From Methylobacterium sp. J-048 (lineage in GTDB: Bacteria > Pseudomonadota > Alphaproteobacteria > Rhizobiales > Beijerinckiaceae): 64,000 bases of DNA. Of this stretch, positions 43,609 to 53,920 are shown piece by piece. The translations under genes and the position numbers were made by a program. A model generated the notes under the pieces. That model was not told where the DNA came from, did not search any database, and saw only the letters and a list, made by a program, of their open reading frames with translations. Numbering within the stretch: position 1 is the stretch's first letter; each line of letters starts with the position of its first letter. The stretch lies in NCBI RefSeq assembly GCF_022829515.1, contig NZ_JAKSYL010000296.1, forward strand, positions 1 through 64,000. Direction: 5' to 3'.

Positions 43609-44301
43609 TCAGGCCGGCTGGAGCACGTGGATCCGCAGGGGCTGGACCAGGGCATAGCGCCCGTCGGCCTCGCGCTCGGCAGCCTCGTGGAACGCCGCCT
43701 CCACCACCGGCCGGCGCGCTTCGATCGTCGCCGCCCGGGCCGGATCGACCGCGCTGATCCGCGCCAAGAAGGCGTCGAGGGCGGAAAAGCTTTCGCGCCG
43801 CGCCACGGTCACGTCTTGACGGCAGACAAAGGCGCCGCTCCCTAGCGCCGCCGCGATGGCTTCTTGAGCGGCGGCCCGCACGGCGGTCTCGTCCTCGATC
43901 GGCCGCAGGGCATCGAAGAAGCTGCCTTTCGCCAGGGGCTCCACCACCACCAGGATGCCGCCCGGCACCAGGACCCGCGCGGCTTCCGCGAGGGCGGCGG
44001 CCGGGTCCGGCATGTGGTGGAGGGCGTTGAACATCACGGCGCCGTCGAAACTGGCTGCAGGAAACGGCAGGGCCTCGGCCGAGGCCACCTCGAACCGCGC
44101 GGCCGGCACGGCATCCCGGGCCTTCGCCAGGGCCGCCGTGCCCGGATCGATTCCGGTGACCGCCGCGCCGTCCTCGGTGAGCCGCTTCGCCAGGGTCCCG
44201 GGTCCGCACCCGATGTCGAGGATGCGCTTGCCCGGAAGCGGCGCGAAGGTGTCGCGGATCAGCGTCAGGGCATCCATCTTGGCTCTCCGGTACGGCGTCA
44301 T
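43609..44301 (-). CDS. Class I SAM-dependent methyltransferase
   Basis: 230 residues from the ATG at 44301. The SAM-binding motif ILDIGCGPG (27-35) is followed by GIDPG, and the ALHHMPDPAAALAEAARVL segment with VPGGILVVVEP is typical of UbiE/SmtA-like methyltransferases. The acceptor is unknown. It is convergent with kdsA, only 7 bp apart. Confidence 0.88.
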   Translation of the reverse strand: MTPYRRAKMDALTLIRDTFAPLPGKRILDIGCGPGTLAKRLTEDGAAVTGIDPGTAALAKARDAVPAARFEVASAEALPFPAASFDGAVMFNALHHMPDPAAALAEAARVLVPGGILVVVEPLAKGSFFDALRPIEDETAVRAAAQEAIAAALGSGAFVCRQDVTVARRESFSALDAFLARISAVDPARAATIEARRPVVEAAFHEAAEREADGRYALVQPLRIHVLQPA

Positions 44302-44639
44302 CGGCGCCCCCCGCACATAAGCAGTTTCCGGTTGGAACGGGATGCGCCGACCCGCGTCATCCCGGCTGATGCCGCCCGCGGCCCGATCCCCCTCCGCGCA
44401 CCCGGCGACGCCCCGACAGAGCTTCGGCCTCCGGCGACCCGCAGCGGAAAATATTCGCAAGAGCAACGGCCGGGGTGAACGGCAGCTGAGGCACCAGCGG
44501 CCGCCTTCGGCTGCCATGGCTGAGATGAACCGCTGTTCAGCCGGTCAAAGCCTTCAGAATTCAGCGGCGAAAACTTGGAACCCTTCGCCCAACGGCCACG
44601 TTGATGGGCATGTTCGATCGAGGATCGAGAAGGAACGTT
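44302..44639. other. Intergenic region holding the stress promoter
   Basis: 338 bp between the methyltransferase start and the Gly/Tyr-rich gene. It contains an EcfG-like promoter at 44577-44602 and a small palindrome TGAAC-CGCT-GTTCA near 44526-44539. No further gene is seen. Confidence 0.55.
44577..44602 (+). promoter_or_regulatory. EcfG (general stress response) promoter
   Basis: GGAAC at 44577-44581, a 17-bp spacer and CGTT at 44599-44602 match the GGAAC-N16/17-CGTT consensus of sigma-EcfG promoters exactly. The start codon at 44640 leaves a leader of about 30 bases. Confidence 0.75.
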
Positions 44640-44969
44640 ATGCGCAAGATTGGTATCATCGCCACCGCCGCCGCTCTGGCTCTCGGCAGCGTCGCTGCCA
44701 CGACCGGCGCCGAGGCCCGTCCGTATGGCTTCCACGGCGGTTACGGCCATGGCTACGGCGGCGGTTACGGCTACCGTGGCGGCCGTCGCGGCATCGGCAC
44801 CGGTGCGGCCATCGGCCTCGGCATCGCCGGCCTCGCCGCCGGTGCGGTCGCTGCCGGTGCGGCGAACAACTACTACAACGGCGGCGGTTACGGCTACGCC
44901 CCGGCCTACGGTGCTCCGGCTTACGGCTACGGCGCCCCGGCCTATGGCTACTACGGCTCGCCCTACTAA
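44640..44969 (+). CDS. Small secreted Gly/Tyr-rich protein
   Basis: 109 residues from the ATG at 44640 with an AAGGAA ribosome site. A signal peptide (about 1-23, ending TTGAEA) is followed by Gly/Tyr/His repeats, a glycine-zipper-like helix (GTGAAIGLGIAGLAAGAVAAG, about 51-71, one residue trimmed in function terms) and a tail of APAYG/YGAPAYGY repeats. Such proteins are common in Methylobacterium and Bradyrhizobium and lack a defined function. An EcfG-type promoter lies upstream and a terminator downstream, so it is a monocistronic stress gene by inference. Confidence 0.85.
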   Translation: MRKIGIIATAAALALGSVAATTGAEARPYGFHGGYGHGYGGGYGYRGGRRGIGTGAAIGLGIAGLAAGAVAAGAANNYYNGGGYGYAPAYGAPAYGYGAPAYGYYGSPY

Positions 44970-44992
44970 GGGCAGCGATCCGAACGGATCCG

Positions 44993-45023
44993 AGGGCGAC
45001 CGGCGCGAGCCGGTCGCCCTTTT
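44993..45023 (+). terminator. Rho-independent terminator
   Basis: AGGGCGACCGGC (44993-45004), loop GCGA, GCCGGTCGCCCT (45009-45020), then TTT. A perfect 12-bp stem after the Gly/Tyr-rich gene. Confidence 0.9.
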
Positions 45024-45033
45024 CGTATGCGGC

Positions 45034-45486
45034 TCAGCGCCCTCGATAGGGGGCGACGCCGGTCTCGGGCAGCCAGATCGTCTTGGGTGGCTCACCGGTC
45101 TGCCAGAACACGTCGATCGGGATGCCGCCGCGCGGGTACCAGTAGCCGCCGATACGCAGGTAGCGCGGCTCGAGCAGATCGCGCAGGCGCTTGCCGATCG
45201 CCACCGTGCAATCCTCGTGGAACGCCCCATGGTTGCGGAAGGCGCCGAGGTAGAGCTTGAGCGACTTCGACTCCACGAGCCAGTCGCCGGGCACGTAATC
45301 GATCACCAGGATCGCGAAGTCGGGCTGGCCGGTGACCGGGCAGATCGAGGTGAACTCGGGCGCGGTGAAGCGCGCCACGTAGTCGGTATCGGCATGCGGG
45401 TTCGGCACCCGGTCGAGGCGGGCCTCGTGGGGCGAATCGGGCAGCGGCGTCGGCTGGCCGAGCTGGAGCGTCTCGGATGTGGTCAT
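45034..45486 (-). CDS. queF: NADPH-dependent 7-cyano-7-deazaguanine reductase (preQ0 reductase)
   Basis: 150 residues from the ATG at 45486, the short single-domain QueF form. It reduces preQ0 to preQ1 in queuosine synthesis. The thioimide-forming Cys49 lies in FTSICPVTGQPDF, and the QueF motif ESKSLKLYL (72-80) follows. FHEDC near 91-95 is also conserved. It stands alone, convergent with the Gly/Tyr-rich gene. Confidence 0.96.
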   Translation of the reverse strand: MTTSETLQLGQPTPLPDSPHEARLDRVPNPHADTDYVARFTAPEFTSICPVTGQPDFAILVIDYVPGDWLVESKSLKLYLGAFRNHGAFHEDCTVAIGKRLRDLLEPRYLRIGGYWYPRGGIPIDVFWQTGEPPKTIWLPETGVAPYRGR

Positions 45487-45519
45487 GACGCCCGTATAGG
45501 GCCGGACAGTCCTGGATTC

Positions 45520-45623
45520 AAAAGGGCGAGCCCTTTTGCGGGTCCAGGGCGGAGCCCTGGTTGATGGGGGCTCCACCCCATACCCCGCCAAAGGGCTCGC
45601 CCTTTGGGATCCCCCGACCCTGA
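45520..45623. repeat. Structured intergenic repeat, copy B
   Basis: Hairpins AAAAGGG/CCCTTTT (45520-45537), CCAGGG/CCCTGG, and CAAAGGG/CCCTTTG (near 45588-45606). Same order and shared core as 34784-34884. It lies between divergent queF and eno. Confidence 0.75.
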
Positions 45624-45778
45624 GTGCCGGCACGTGAGGGTTGTCACGACACGTGCACAGGCTGGGCCTACGCCCGTGCTTGCCGCCGAACGCGGCTTGA
45701 CGGATAAGCCGCCGCGATGCGCCGCACCCCGGATCGGGGCTGCCGCCGCCGACAAGCGGCCCCGCGAGAGGACGTTCC

Positions 45779-47068
45779 ATGACCGCGATTACCAATATCA
45801 GCGCCCGCGAGATCCTCGATAGCCGGGGCAACCCCACGGTCGAGGTCGATGTCCTGCTGGAGGACGGCTCCTTCGGCCGCGCCGCGGTTCCGTCGGGCGC
45901 CTCCACGGGCGCGCACGAGGCGGTCGAGCTGCGCGACGGCGACCAGAGCCGCTTCCTCGGCAAGGGCGTGCTGAAGGCGGTCGAGGCCGCGCAGACCGAG
46001 ATCTTGGACGCGATCGGCGGCATGGAAGCCGAAGAGCAGGTCGCCGTCGACGAGGCGATGATCGAGCTCGACGGCACGCCCAACAAGGCGCGCCTCGGGG
46101 CGAACGCGATCCTGGGCGTGTCGCTGGCGGTCGCCAAGGCGGCGGCCGAAGCGTCGGGCCTGCCGCTCTACCGCTATGTCGGCGGCGTGCAGGGCCGGAT
46201 CCTGCCGGTGCCGATGATGAACATCATCAACGGCGGGGCGCACGCCGACAACCCGATCGACTTCCAGGAATTCATGATCCTGCCGGTGGGCGCGGAGTCG
46301 CTCGCCGACGCCGTGCGCATGGGCTCCGAGGTGTTCCACACCCTCAAGGGCAAGCTGAAGAAGGCCGGCCACAACACCAATGTCGGGGACGAGGGCGGGT
46401 TTGCCCCGAACCTGCCGTCCGCCGAGGCCGCCCTCGACTTCGTGATGGACGCGATCACGGCCGCCGGCTTCAAGCCCGGCACCGAGATCGCCCTGGGCCT
46501 CGACTGCGCCGCCACCGAGTTCTTCAAGGACGGCGCCTACGCCTACGAGGGCGAGGGCACGACCCGCTCGATCGAGGCCCAGGTCGACTACCTGGCGCAG
46601 CTGGTCGCCAACTACCCGATCCTGTCGATCGAAGACGGCATGTCCGAGGACGATTGGGCCGGCTGGAAGCTCCTGACCGACAAGATCGGCGCACGCTGCC
46701 AGCTCGTGGGCGACGACCTGTTCGTGACCAATGTCGAGCGCCTGTCCCGCGGCATCGCCGAGGGCACGGCCAACTCGATCCTGATCAAGGTCAACCAGAT
46801 CGGCACGCTCACCGAGACCCTGGCGGCCGTCGATATGGCCCAGCGCGCCGGCTACACGGCGGTGATGTCCCACCGCTCCGGGGAGACCGAGGATTCGACT
46901 ATCGCGGATCTCGCGGTCGCCACCAATTGCGGGCAGATCAAGACCGGCTCGCTCGCCCGCTCCGACAGACTTGCCAAGTACAACCAGCTGATCCGCATCG
47001 AGGAAGGCCTCGGCCCGCAGGCGCTCTACGCCGGCGCTTCGGCGATCAAGCATCTGGCGCGCGGCTGA
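45779..47068 (+). CDS. eno: Enolase
   Basis: 429 residues. Enolase converts 2-phosphoglycerate to phosphoenolpyruvate. Visible marks are SRGNPTVEVDV near the start, VPSGASTGAHEA, NIINGGAHADN, the metal-binding SIEDGMSEDDW, GDDLFVTN, and the catalytic region LIKVNQIGT followed by SHRSGETEDSTIADLAV. The length is normal. It precedes the FtsB-like and pdh genes, as usual in alphaproteobacteria, with a convergent cyclase between. Confidence 0.98.
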   Translation: MTAITNISAREILDSRGNPTVEVDVLLEDGSFGRAAVPSGASTGAHEAVELRDGDQSRFLGKGVLKAVEAAQTEILDAIGGMEAEEQVAVDEAMIELDGTPNKARLGANAILGVSLAVAKAAAEASGLPLYRYVGGVQGRILPVPMMNIINGGAHADNPIDFQEFMILPVGAESLADAVRMGSEVFHTLKGKLKKAGHNTNVGDEGGFAPNLPSAEAALDFVMDAITAAGFKPGTEIALGLDCAATEFFKDGAYAYEGEGTTRSIEAQVDYLAQLVANYPILSIEDGMSEDDWAGWKLLTDKIGARCQLVGDDLFVTNVERLSRGIAEGTANSILIKVNQIGTLTETLAAVDMAQRAGYTAVMSHRSGETEDSTIADLAVATNCGQIKTGSLARSDRLAKYNQLIRIEEGLGPQALYAGASAIKHLARG

Positions 47069-47075
47069 GTTCGGA

Positions 47076-47113
47076 CACGTCTTCCCTCCCCAGCTTGCGG
47101 GAGGGAAGACGTG
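47076..47113. terminator. Bidirectional hairpin between eno and the cyclase
   Basis: A perfect 15-bp inverted repeat (arms 47076-47090 and 47099-47113) with an 8-nt loop, 8 bp after the eno stop and 23 bp before the cyclase stop. It has no long T-run but its place suggests termination for both genes. Confidence 0.75.
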
Positions 47114-47135
47114 GGCCGTCTCTCAAATCGCACCG

Positions 47136-48317
47136 TCACTCCGCCGGCAGCGTCCAGACCTTCTGCGGGCGCGCCAGGCCCCGCAGTTCGATGATGCCCA
47201 CGGCGTCCAGCGCCCGGCCGCACCGCTCCGCGAAAGAATCCGAGACCAGCAGGGCGTGCCCGAGCGCCTCGCACTGGCTCTCGATCCGGCTGGCCTCGTT
47301 CACCGCCCGCCCGATCACCGTGAAGTCGAGGCGCCGCTCCGTGCCGACATTGCCGTAGACCACCGTGCCGAAATGCACGACGCAATCGGCAGTCAGCTCC
47401 GGAAGCCCGGCGTCGCGGCGCCGGGCGTTGAGCGCGACGTTGGCGGCGAGCCCGTCCGCGGCGGCGTCGAGGGCGCGGCCGCAGACCGGGCAGGGGAGGA
47501 TGCCGGCATCGGCCACCGGGAAGATCGCCAGGAAGCCGTCGCCGAGGAATTTCAGGATCTCGCCGCCGTGCCGGGCGACCGGGTCGCCCAGCGCGTCGAA
47601 ATGCTCGTTGAGCCACGTGACCATGTCGTAGGGATCGGCCCGGTCGGACAGGGCCGTGAAGCCGCGCAGGTCCGTCAGCAGGATCGCGGCCGGAACGGCC
47701 CGTCCCTGGCCGCGCTGGATCTGGCCGTCCAGCACCCGCTCCGCGGTGGAGCGCCCGAGATAGGTCGCCGTGACCTCGCGCAGGGTATGCCCGAGGCCGA
47801 GCTTGGCCACCGCCAGAGCGAGGACCGGCAGCACCTCCGCTATTGCTTTCAGGTCGGCCTCCGAGAAGCCCGAGCGCGCCCGGGTGCAGAACGAGATCGC
47901 GACGCCGCGCAGGGCCGTGCCGGGCGCGAAGCCGACGATATGGACCGCGTATTCGGTGCCGCCCTCGGCGCGCAGGTCGTGCAGGACCGGATAGTCGGTC
48001 TCCGGGCCAGGGGGGTCGAGCCGCCAGCGCCCAAACGTCTCCGCCCGCTCCAGCATCGCGAAGATCGGGCTGCGCAGCCAATCCGCCTCCTGCTCGGCGC
48101 CGTGCGGGTTGGGCACGAAGCTGAGCCCCTGGCCGAGATGCCAGTTCAGGCTGACGCCGCGCACCATCGGGTCGATGGCCGGCGTCATGACGCTGACCCG
48201 CCAGAGCGGGACGCCGGACTCGCACAGGCCGTCGCAGACCCGGGCGAGCAGCATATCGTAATCGTCGGTCGCGGTGGCGTGCTCGGCGATCCAGCGCGTC
48301 AGCTCGGTCATGTCCAT
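47136..48317 (-). CDS. Class III adenylate/guanylate cyclase
   Basis: 393 residues. The C-terminal cyclase domain (about 205-380) shows the metal-binding aspartates in LLTDLRGFTALSD and FLGDGFLAIFP, and the later GNVGTERRLDFTVIGRAVNEASRIE stretch (cut across about 329-353). The N-terminal 190 residues are a cytosolic sensor region without a clear domain, GAF-like at most. No membrane segment is predicted. A CPVC pair in the cyclase insert (about 283-286) is unusual. It produces cAMP, or less likely cGMP. Confidence 0.9.
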   Translation of the reverse strand: MDMTELTRWIAEHATATDDYDMLLARVCDGLCESGVPLWRVSVMTPAIDPMVRGVSLNWHLGQGLSFVPNPHGAEQEADWLRSPIFAMLERAETFGRWRLDPPGPETDYPVLHDLRAEGGTEYAVHIVGFAPGTALRGVAISFCTRARSGFSEADLKAIAEVLPVLALAVAKLGLGHTLREVTATYLGRSTAERVLDGQIQRGQGRAVPAAILLTDLRGFTALSDRADPYDMVTWLNEHFDALGDPVARHGGEILKFLGDGFLAIFPVADAGILPCPVCGRALDAAADGLAANVALNARRRDAGLPELTADCVVHFGTVVYGNVGTERRLDFTVIGRAVNEASRIESQCEALGHALLVSDSFAERCGRALDAVGIIELRGLARPQKVWTLPAE

Positions 48318-48419
48318 CTGCGCGCGTGGGCTCCCGCGGTCTGGCCCGGATCATACCCGATGGGCACGATCCCACAGCCTTGAAAAGCTCCGTTAACCTT
48401 TCCGCGCGAGGCTCCCGCC

Positions 48420-48731
48420 ATGGTCGTCCGCCGCCGCGTCAGAATGGTCGTCTTGCCCCTGGGTCTCTGGACCCTGTCGGCGCTCGTTGTCGGCTTCTTC
48501 GTGTGGCAGGCCGAGAGCGGCAATCGCGGCCTCGAAGCCAAGAAGGTGCTCAAGATCCGCGCCTACGGCCTCACCCAGGAGCTGACCGCCGTGCGGGCGG
48601 AGCGCGCGACCTGGGAGCACCGGGTCGCCTTGCTCAAGAGCGATCAGATAGACCGCGATCTCCTCGAGGAACGGGCCCGGATCGTGCTGGGCCGCGTCCA
48701 CGCCAACGACGTGGTCGTCATTACACCCTGA
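48420..48731 (+). CDS. FtsB/DivIC-family septum formation protein
   Basis: 103 residues. A single membrane helix (about 10-28, VVLPLGLWTLSALVVGFFV) is followed by a short coiled coil (about 35-75). This is the layout of FtsB/DivIC, which bridges FtsL and FtsQ in the divisome. The position just upstream of pdhA and close to eno is the usual alphaproteobacterial one. Confidence 0.9.
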   Translation: MVVRRRVRMVVLPLGLWTLSALVVGFFVWQAESGNRGLEAKKVLKIRAYGLTQELTAVRAERATWEHRVALLKSDQIDRDLLEERARIVLGRVHANDVVVITP

Positions 48732-48872
48732 CAGCGCGGCCCGGCTCGCGCCGCTGCGACTTTAGATCCCCTCTGACAAGAGGGCCGACCTGTCAGAGCG
48801 TCCGCCCTCGCTTTCCAAACGGTGCTGTCCTACACCCCGTTCCAGTCGCGTGGAATCACGGGGAGAGCGCCG

Positions 48873-49976
48873 ATGGACGCCGCCAAGGAGCCTGCGAAGG
48901 ACGCTTCGTCCTCGCAACCGCAGGTCGCGAGCCCGGAAGCGGGAAGCTCCCAGGCCGGAAGCCCTCAAGTCATTGAGGCGCACAAGCCCGCGCCGAACAT
49001 GCCGCAATTCACCCGCGAGGAAGACCTCCACGCCTATCACGAGATGCTGCTGATCCGGCGTTTCGAGGAGAAGGCCGGCCAGCTCTACGGCATGGGCCTG
49101 ATCGGCGGCTTCTGCCACCTCTATATCGGCCAGGAAGCCGTGGTGATCGGCATGCAGATGGCCTCGATCGACGGCGATCAGGTCATCACCGGCTACCGCG
49201 ACCACGGCCACATGCTGGCCTGCGGCATGGACCCGAAGGGCGTCATGGCCGAGCTGACCGGGCGCCGGGGCGGCTACAGCCGCGGCAAGGGCGGCTCCAT
49301 GCACATGTTTTCCCGCGAGAAGCAGTTCTTCGGCGGCCACGGCATCGTCGGCGCCCAGGTCTCGCTGGGCACCGGCCTCGCCTTCGCCGACCATTACCGG
49401 GACAACGGCAAGGTCAGCCTCACCTATATGGGCGACGGCGCGGCCAACCAGGGCCAGGTCTACGAGAGCTTCAACATGGCGGCGCTGTGGAAGCTGCCGG
49501 TGGTCTACGTGATCGAGAACAACCGCTACGCCATGGGCACCTCGGTGGCCCGGGCCTCGGCGCAGACCGACTTCTCCAAGCGCGGCCTCTCCTTCGGCAT
49601 CCCGGGCGAGCAGGTCGACGGCATGGATGTCCGCACGGTGCGCGAGGCGGCGGCGCGGGCGGTCGAGCACGCTCGCACGGGCCAGGGCCCCTACATCCTC
49701 GAGATGCAGACCTACCGCTATCGCGGCCACTCCATGTCCGATCCGGCCAAGTACCGGACCAAGGACGAGGTCTCGAAGATGCGCGACGAGCACGACCCGA
49801 TCGAGATGGTGCGCAAGCGCCTGCTCGAGCTGCACGGGGTGCCGGAGGCGGAGATCAAGGCGACCGACGCCAAGGTCCGCGAGACCGTGAACGCGGCGGC
49901 CGAGTTCGCCACCAATGATCCCGAGCCGGATCCCGCCGAGCTCTGGACCGACATCCTGCTGGACGCGCACGCCTAG
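48873..49976 (+). CDS. pdhA: Pyruvate dehydrogenase E1 component, alpha subunit
   Basis: 367 residues from the ATG at 48873 (GGGGAG site upstream); the frame is open 17 codons earlier. E1-alpha and E1-beta decarboxylate pyruvate with thiamine diphosphate. The TPP motif is GDGAANQGQVYESFNMA, followed by VYVIENNRYAMGTSV; the phosphorylation-loop-like YRYRGHSMSDPAKYR is present. The first 50 residues are a Ser/Ala/Pro-rich extension. It is the first gene of pdhA-pdhB-pdhC-lpd. Confidence 0.97.
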   Translation: MDAAKEPAKDASSSQPQVASPEAGSSQAGSPQVIEAHKPAPNMPQFTREEDLHAYHEMLLIRRFEEKAGQLYGMGLIGGFCHLYIGQEAVVIGMQMASIDGDQVITGYRDHGHMLACGMDPKGVMAELTGRRGGYSRGKGGSMHMFSREKQFFGGHGIVGAQVSLGTGLAFADHYRDNGKVSLTYMGDGAANQGQVYESFNMAALWKLPVVYVIENNRYAMGTSVARASAQTDFSKRGLSFGIPGEQVDGMDVRTVREAAARAVEHARTGQGPYILEMQTYRYRGHSMSDPAKYRTKDEVSKMRDEHDPIEMVRKRLLELHGVPEAEIKATDAKVRETVNAAAEFATNDPEPDPAELWTDILLDAHA

Positions 49977-50031
49977 CGCGCTCCCGAAACCCTGGCCGCC
50001 CCGACCGATAGAGACGACCGCAGAGCTGAGC

Positions 50032-51477
<1,446 letters not shown>

Positions 51478-51547
51478 CGGGACTCGCGGGCGGCACCGCA
51501 GCGCCGTCCTCCCGCCCCGTCCGGGTTCGGAGACCAGCCGGCGCACC

Positions 51548-51835
51548 ATGAGCCAGGATCCCACACAGGACTTCGTCGAACTCGCCGTCCCGCCGGACGC
51601 CCGCGCCCAGGGCGGCATCGAAGTGCTGCGCGCGGCCGTGGTGGACGGCGCCGTCAGCGTCGCCCTGCGCCGCTCCTTCGACGATCCCGCGACCTGGGGC
51701 CGGCTGCTGATCGACCTCGGCCGGCAGGCGGCCCGCGCCTACGCGCTGGAGACCGACATGTCGGAGGAAGAGGCGTTCGAGCGCATCCGCGCCGGCTGGG
51801 AGGCCGAGGGGCTCGACCCCGGCGGCTTCAACTAG
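51548..51835 (+). CDS. DUF5076-type protein in the pdh operon
   Basis: 95 residues, soluble, with the DFVELAVPPDARAQGGIEVLRAAV start and helical C-terminus (MSEEEAFERIRAGWEAE) typical of DUF5076. The function is unknown. It lies 70 bp after pdhB and 18 bp before the Uma2 gene, on the same strand, so co-transcription with pdh is likely. Confidence 0.82.
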   Translation: MSQDPTQDFVELAVPPDARAQGGIEVLRAAVVDGAVSVALRRSFDDPATWGRLLIDLGRQAARAYALETDMSEEEAFERIRAGWEAEGLDPGGFN

Positions 51836-51853
51836 CGATGGCGGCATCCGACC

Positions 51854-52447
51854 ATGGCTGAGGCAGCTGTCCTGCAGGCGACCTACGCCGATCTCGTGGC
51901 CGTGCCGGAGCATCTCGTCGCCGAGATCATCGATGGCACCCTGGAGACGCACCCGCGTCCGCGGCCTGGGCACGCCAGCGCGGCAGTACGTCTCTCCAGT
52001 GAGCTCGATTTCACCTTCAGCCGTGGGCGTGGGGGTCCCGGGGGTTGGATCTTCATGATCGAGCCGGAGCTTCATCTCGACCCTCACGTGGTCGTGCCGG
52101 ATATCGCTGGCTGGCGCCGCGAGCGGATGCCGACCGAACCCGCGGATGCCTTCATCACGACCTCGCCGGATTGGGCCTGCGAGATCCTCTCGCCGTCCAC
52201 CATGCGCCTCGACCGTGGTCCCAAGCGCCGCATCTACGCGGAAGCCGGGATCGGCCATCTCTGGCTGCTCGATCCGGGTGAAGGTTTTCTGGAAGGTTTT
52301 GCCCTCGCGGACGGGCGCTGGGTGGTCCTGGCCACCGTCCAGCGCGGCGAGACCGTAGCGCTGCCGCCCTTCGACGCCGTTCCGTTCCCCCTCGACGACC
52401 TGTTTCCCTTCGACGATCCGGCCGCCCCGGCCTTGCCCGAGACCTGA
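51854..52447 (+). CDS. Uma2-family (DUF820) putative restriction-endonuclease-like protein
   Basis: 197 residues. The Uma2 fold is a PD-(D/E)xK nuclease relative: VAEIIDGTLETHPRP (early), VVVPDIAGWRRERMP (PD motif), CEILSPSTMRLDRGPKRRIY and the YAEAGIGHLWLLDP ending of the core. Biological function is unknown for the family. It sits between DUF5076 and pdhC, ending 4 bp before the pdhC start, so it is embedded in the operon. Confidence 0.88.
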   Translation: MAEAAVLQATYADLVAVPEHLVAEIIDGTLETHPRPRPGHASAAVRLSSELDFTFSRGRGGPGGWIFMIEPELHLDPHVVVPDIAGWRRERMPTEPADAFITTSPDWACEILSPSTMRLDRGPKRRIYAEAGIGHLWLLDPGEGFLEGFALADGRWVVLATVQRGETVALPPFDAVPFPLDDLFPFDDPAAPALPET

Positions 52448-52451
52448 TGCC

Positions 52452-53870
52452 ATGCCGATCAACGTGCTCATGCCCGCCCTCTCGCCGACCATGGAGAAGG
52501 GCAACCTCGCCAAGTGGCTGAAGAAGGAGGGCGACGCCGTGAAATCCGGCGACGTGCTCGCCGAGATCGAGACCGACAAGGCGACCATGGAGGTCGAGGC
52601 CATCGACGAGGGCGTGCTCGCCAAGATCGTCGTGCCCGAGGGCACCGCCGACGTGCCGGTCAACGACCTGATCGCGGTGATCGCCCAGGAGGGCGAGGAT
52701 CCGTCGGCCGTGCAGGCGGCGGGCGGCGGCAACGGCAAGGCTGCGCCGGAGTCCAAGTCCGATCCGAAATCCGCTGCCGCGCCGGCGCCGGCCGACCAGA
52801 ACACCACGCCCGGCGGCGGCCACATGTCCTACGAGCGGGTGAACGAGGCCCCGGAGGGCGCGCAGCCCGGCGGGCCCGCGAAGCAGCCGCAGGGCGAAGG
52901 CGGACGGGTGTTCGCCTCGCCGCTCGCGCGCCGGATCGCCAAGCAGGACGGCGTCGACCTCGCCGCCGTCGCGGGCACCGGCCCACACGGGCGGATCATC
53001 GCCCGCGACGTCCAGGCCGCCAAGGCCTCGGGCGGGACCAAGGCGCCGGCACCGCAGGCCGCCGCCGAGGCGCCCAAGGCGGCATCGCCCGCCCCGAAGG
53101 CAGCCCCCGCGGGCGGTGCACCCGCCGGCCCCACCCTCGATCAGGTCCGGGGCTTCTACGCCAAGGGCTCCTACGAGGAGGTGCCGCTGGATGGCATGCG
53201 CAAGACCATCGCCAAGCGCCTCACCGAGGCGATGCAGGTGGCGCCGCACTTCTACCTCACGGTGGATTGCGAGCTCGACGCGCTGATGAAGCTGCGCGAG
53301 ACGCTCAACGCCTCCGCGGGTAAGGACAAGGACGGCAAGCCGGCCTTCAAGCTCTCGGTCAACGACTTCGTCATCAAGGCCATGGGCCTGGCGCTCATCC
53401 GCGTGCCCGCGGCCAACGCGGTCTGGGCCGAGGACCGGGTCCTACGCTTCAAGCAGGCCGAGGTCGGCGTCGCGGTGGCGATCGACGGTGGCCTGTTCAC
53501 GCCCGTCATCCGACGGGCCGACGAGAAGACCCTCTCCTCCATCTCCAAGGAGATGAAGGATTTTGCGGCCCGGGCGCGCGCGAAGAAGCTCAAGCCGGAA
53601 GAGTACCAGGGCGGCGTCACCTCGGTGTCGAACCTCGGCATGTTCGGGATCAAGCATTTCACCGCGGTGATCAACCCGCCGCAATCGAGCATCCTGGCGG
53701 TGGGCGCCGGCGAGAAACGGGTGGTCGTTAAGGACGGGGCGCCGGCAGTGGTCCAGGTGATGACCGCCACCCTGTCCTGCGATCACCGCGTCCTCGACGG
53801 CGCGCTCGGCGCGGAGTTGGTCGCGGCCTTCAAGGGGCTGATCGAGAACCCGATGGGCATGCTGGTGTGA
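52452..53870 (+). CDS. pdhC: Dihydrolipoamide acetyltransferase (pyruvate dehydrogenase E2)
   Basis: 472 residues. The lipoyl domain (1-80, Lys43) is followed by an Ala/Pro linker, the peripheral-subunit-binding domain (about 152-190, ASPLARRIAKQDGVDLAAV), a second linker and the catalytic core (about 240-472). The active site His445 and Asp449 lie in CDHRVLDGALGAEL. It forms the core of the complex and hands the acetyl group to CoA. The core length and order are typical. Confidence 0.97.
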   Translation: MPINVLMPALSPTMEKGNLAKWLKKEGDAVKSGDVLAEIETDKATMEVEAIDEGVLAKIVVPEGTADVPVNDLIAVIAQEGEDPSAVQAAGGGNGKAAPESKSDPKSAAAPAPADQNTTPGGGHMSYERVNEAPEGAQPGGPAKQPQGEGGRVFASPLARRIAKQDGVDLAAVAGTGPHGRIIARDVQAAKASGGTKAPAPQAAAEAPKAASPAPKAAPAGGAPAGPTLDQVRGFYAKGSYEEVPLDGMRKTIAKRLTEAMQVAPHFYLTVDCELDALMKLRETLNASAGKDKDGKPAFKLSVNDFVIKAMGLALIRVPAANAVWAEDRVLRFKQAEVGVAVAIDGGLFTPVIRRADEKTLSSISKEMKDFAARARAKKLKPEEYQGGVTSVSNLGMFGIKHFTAVINPPQSSILAVGAGEKRVVVKDGAPAVVQVMTATLSCDHRVLDGALGAELVAAFKGLIENPMGMLV

Positions 53871-53920
53871 GGGCGACTCTGCTATGATCGCGTGAGCGCT
53901 CGATGCTTGGAGGCTGTCGC

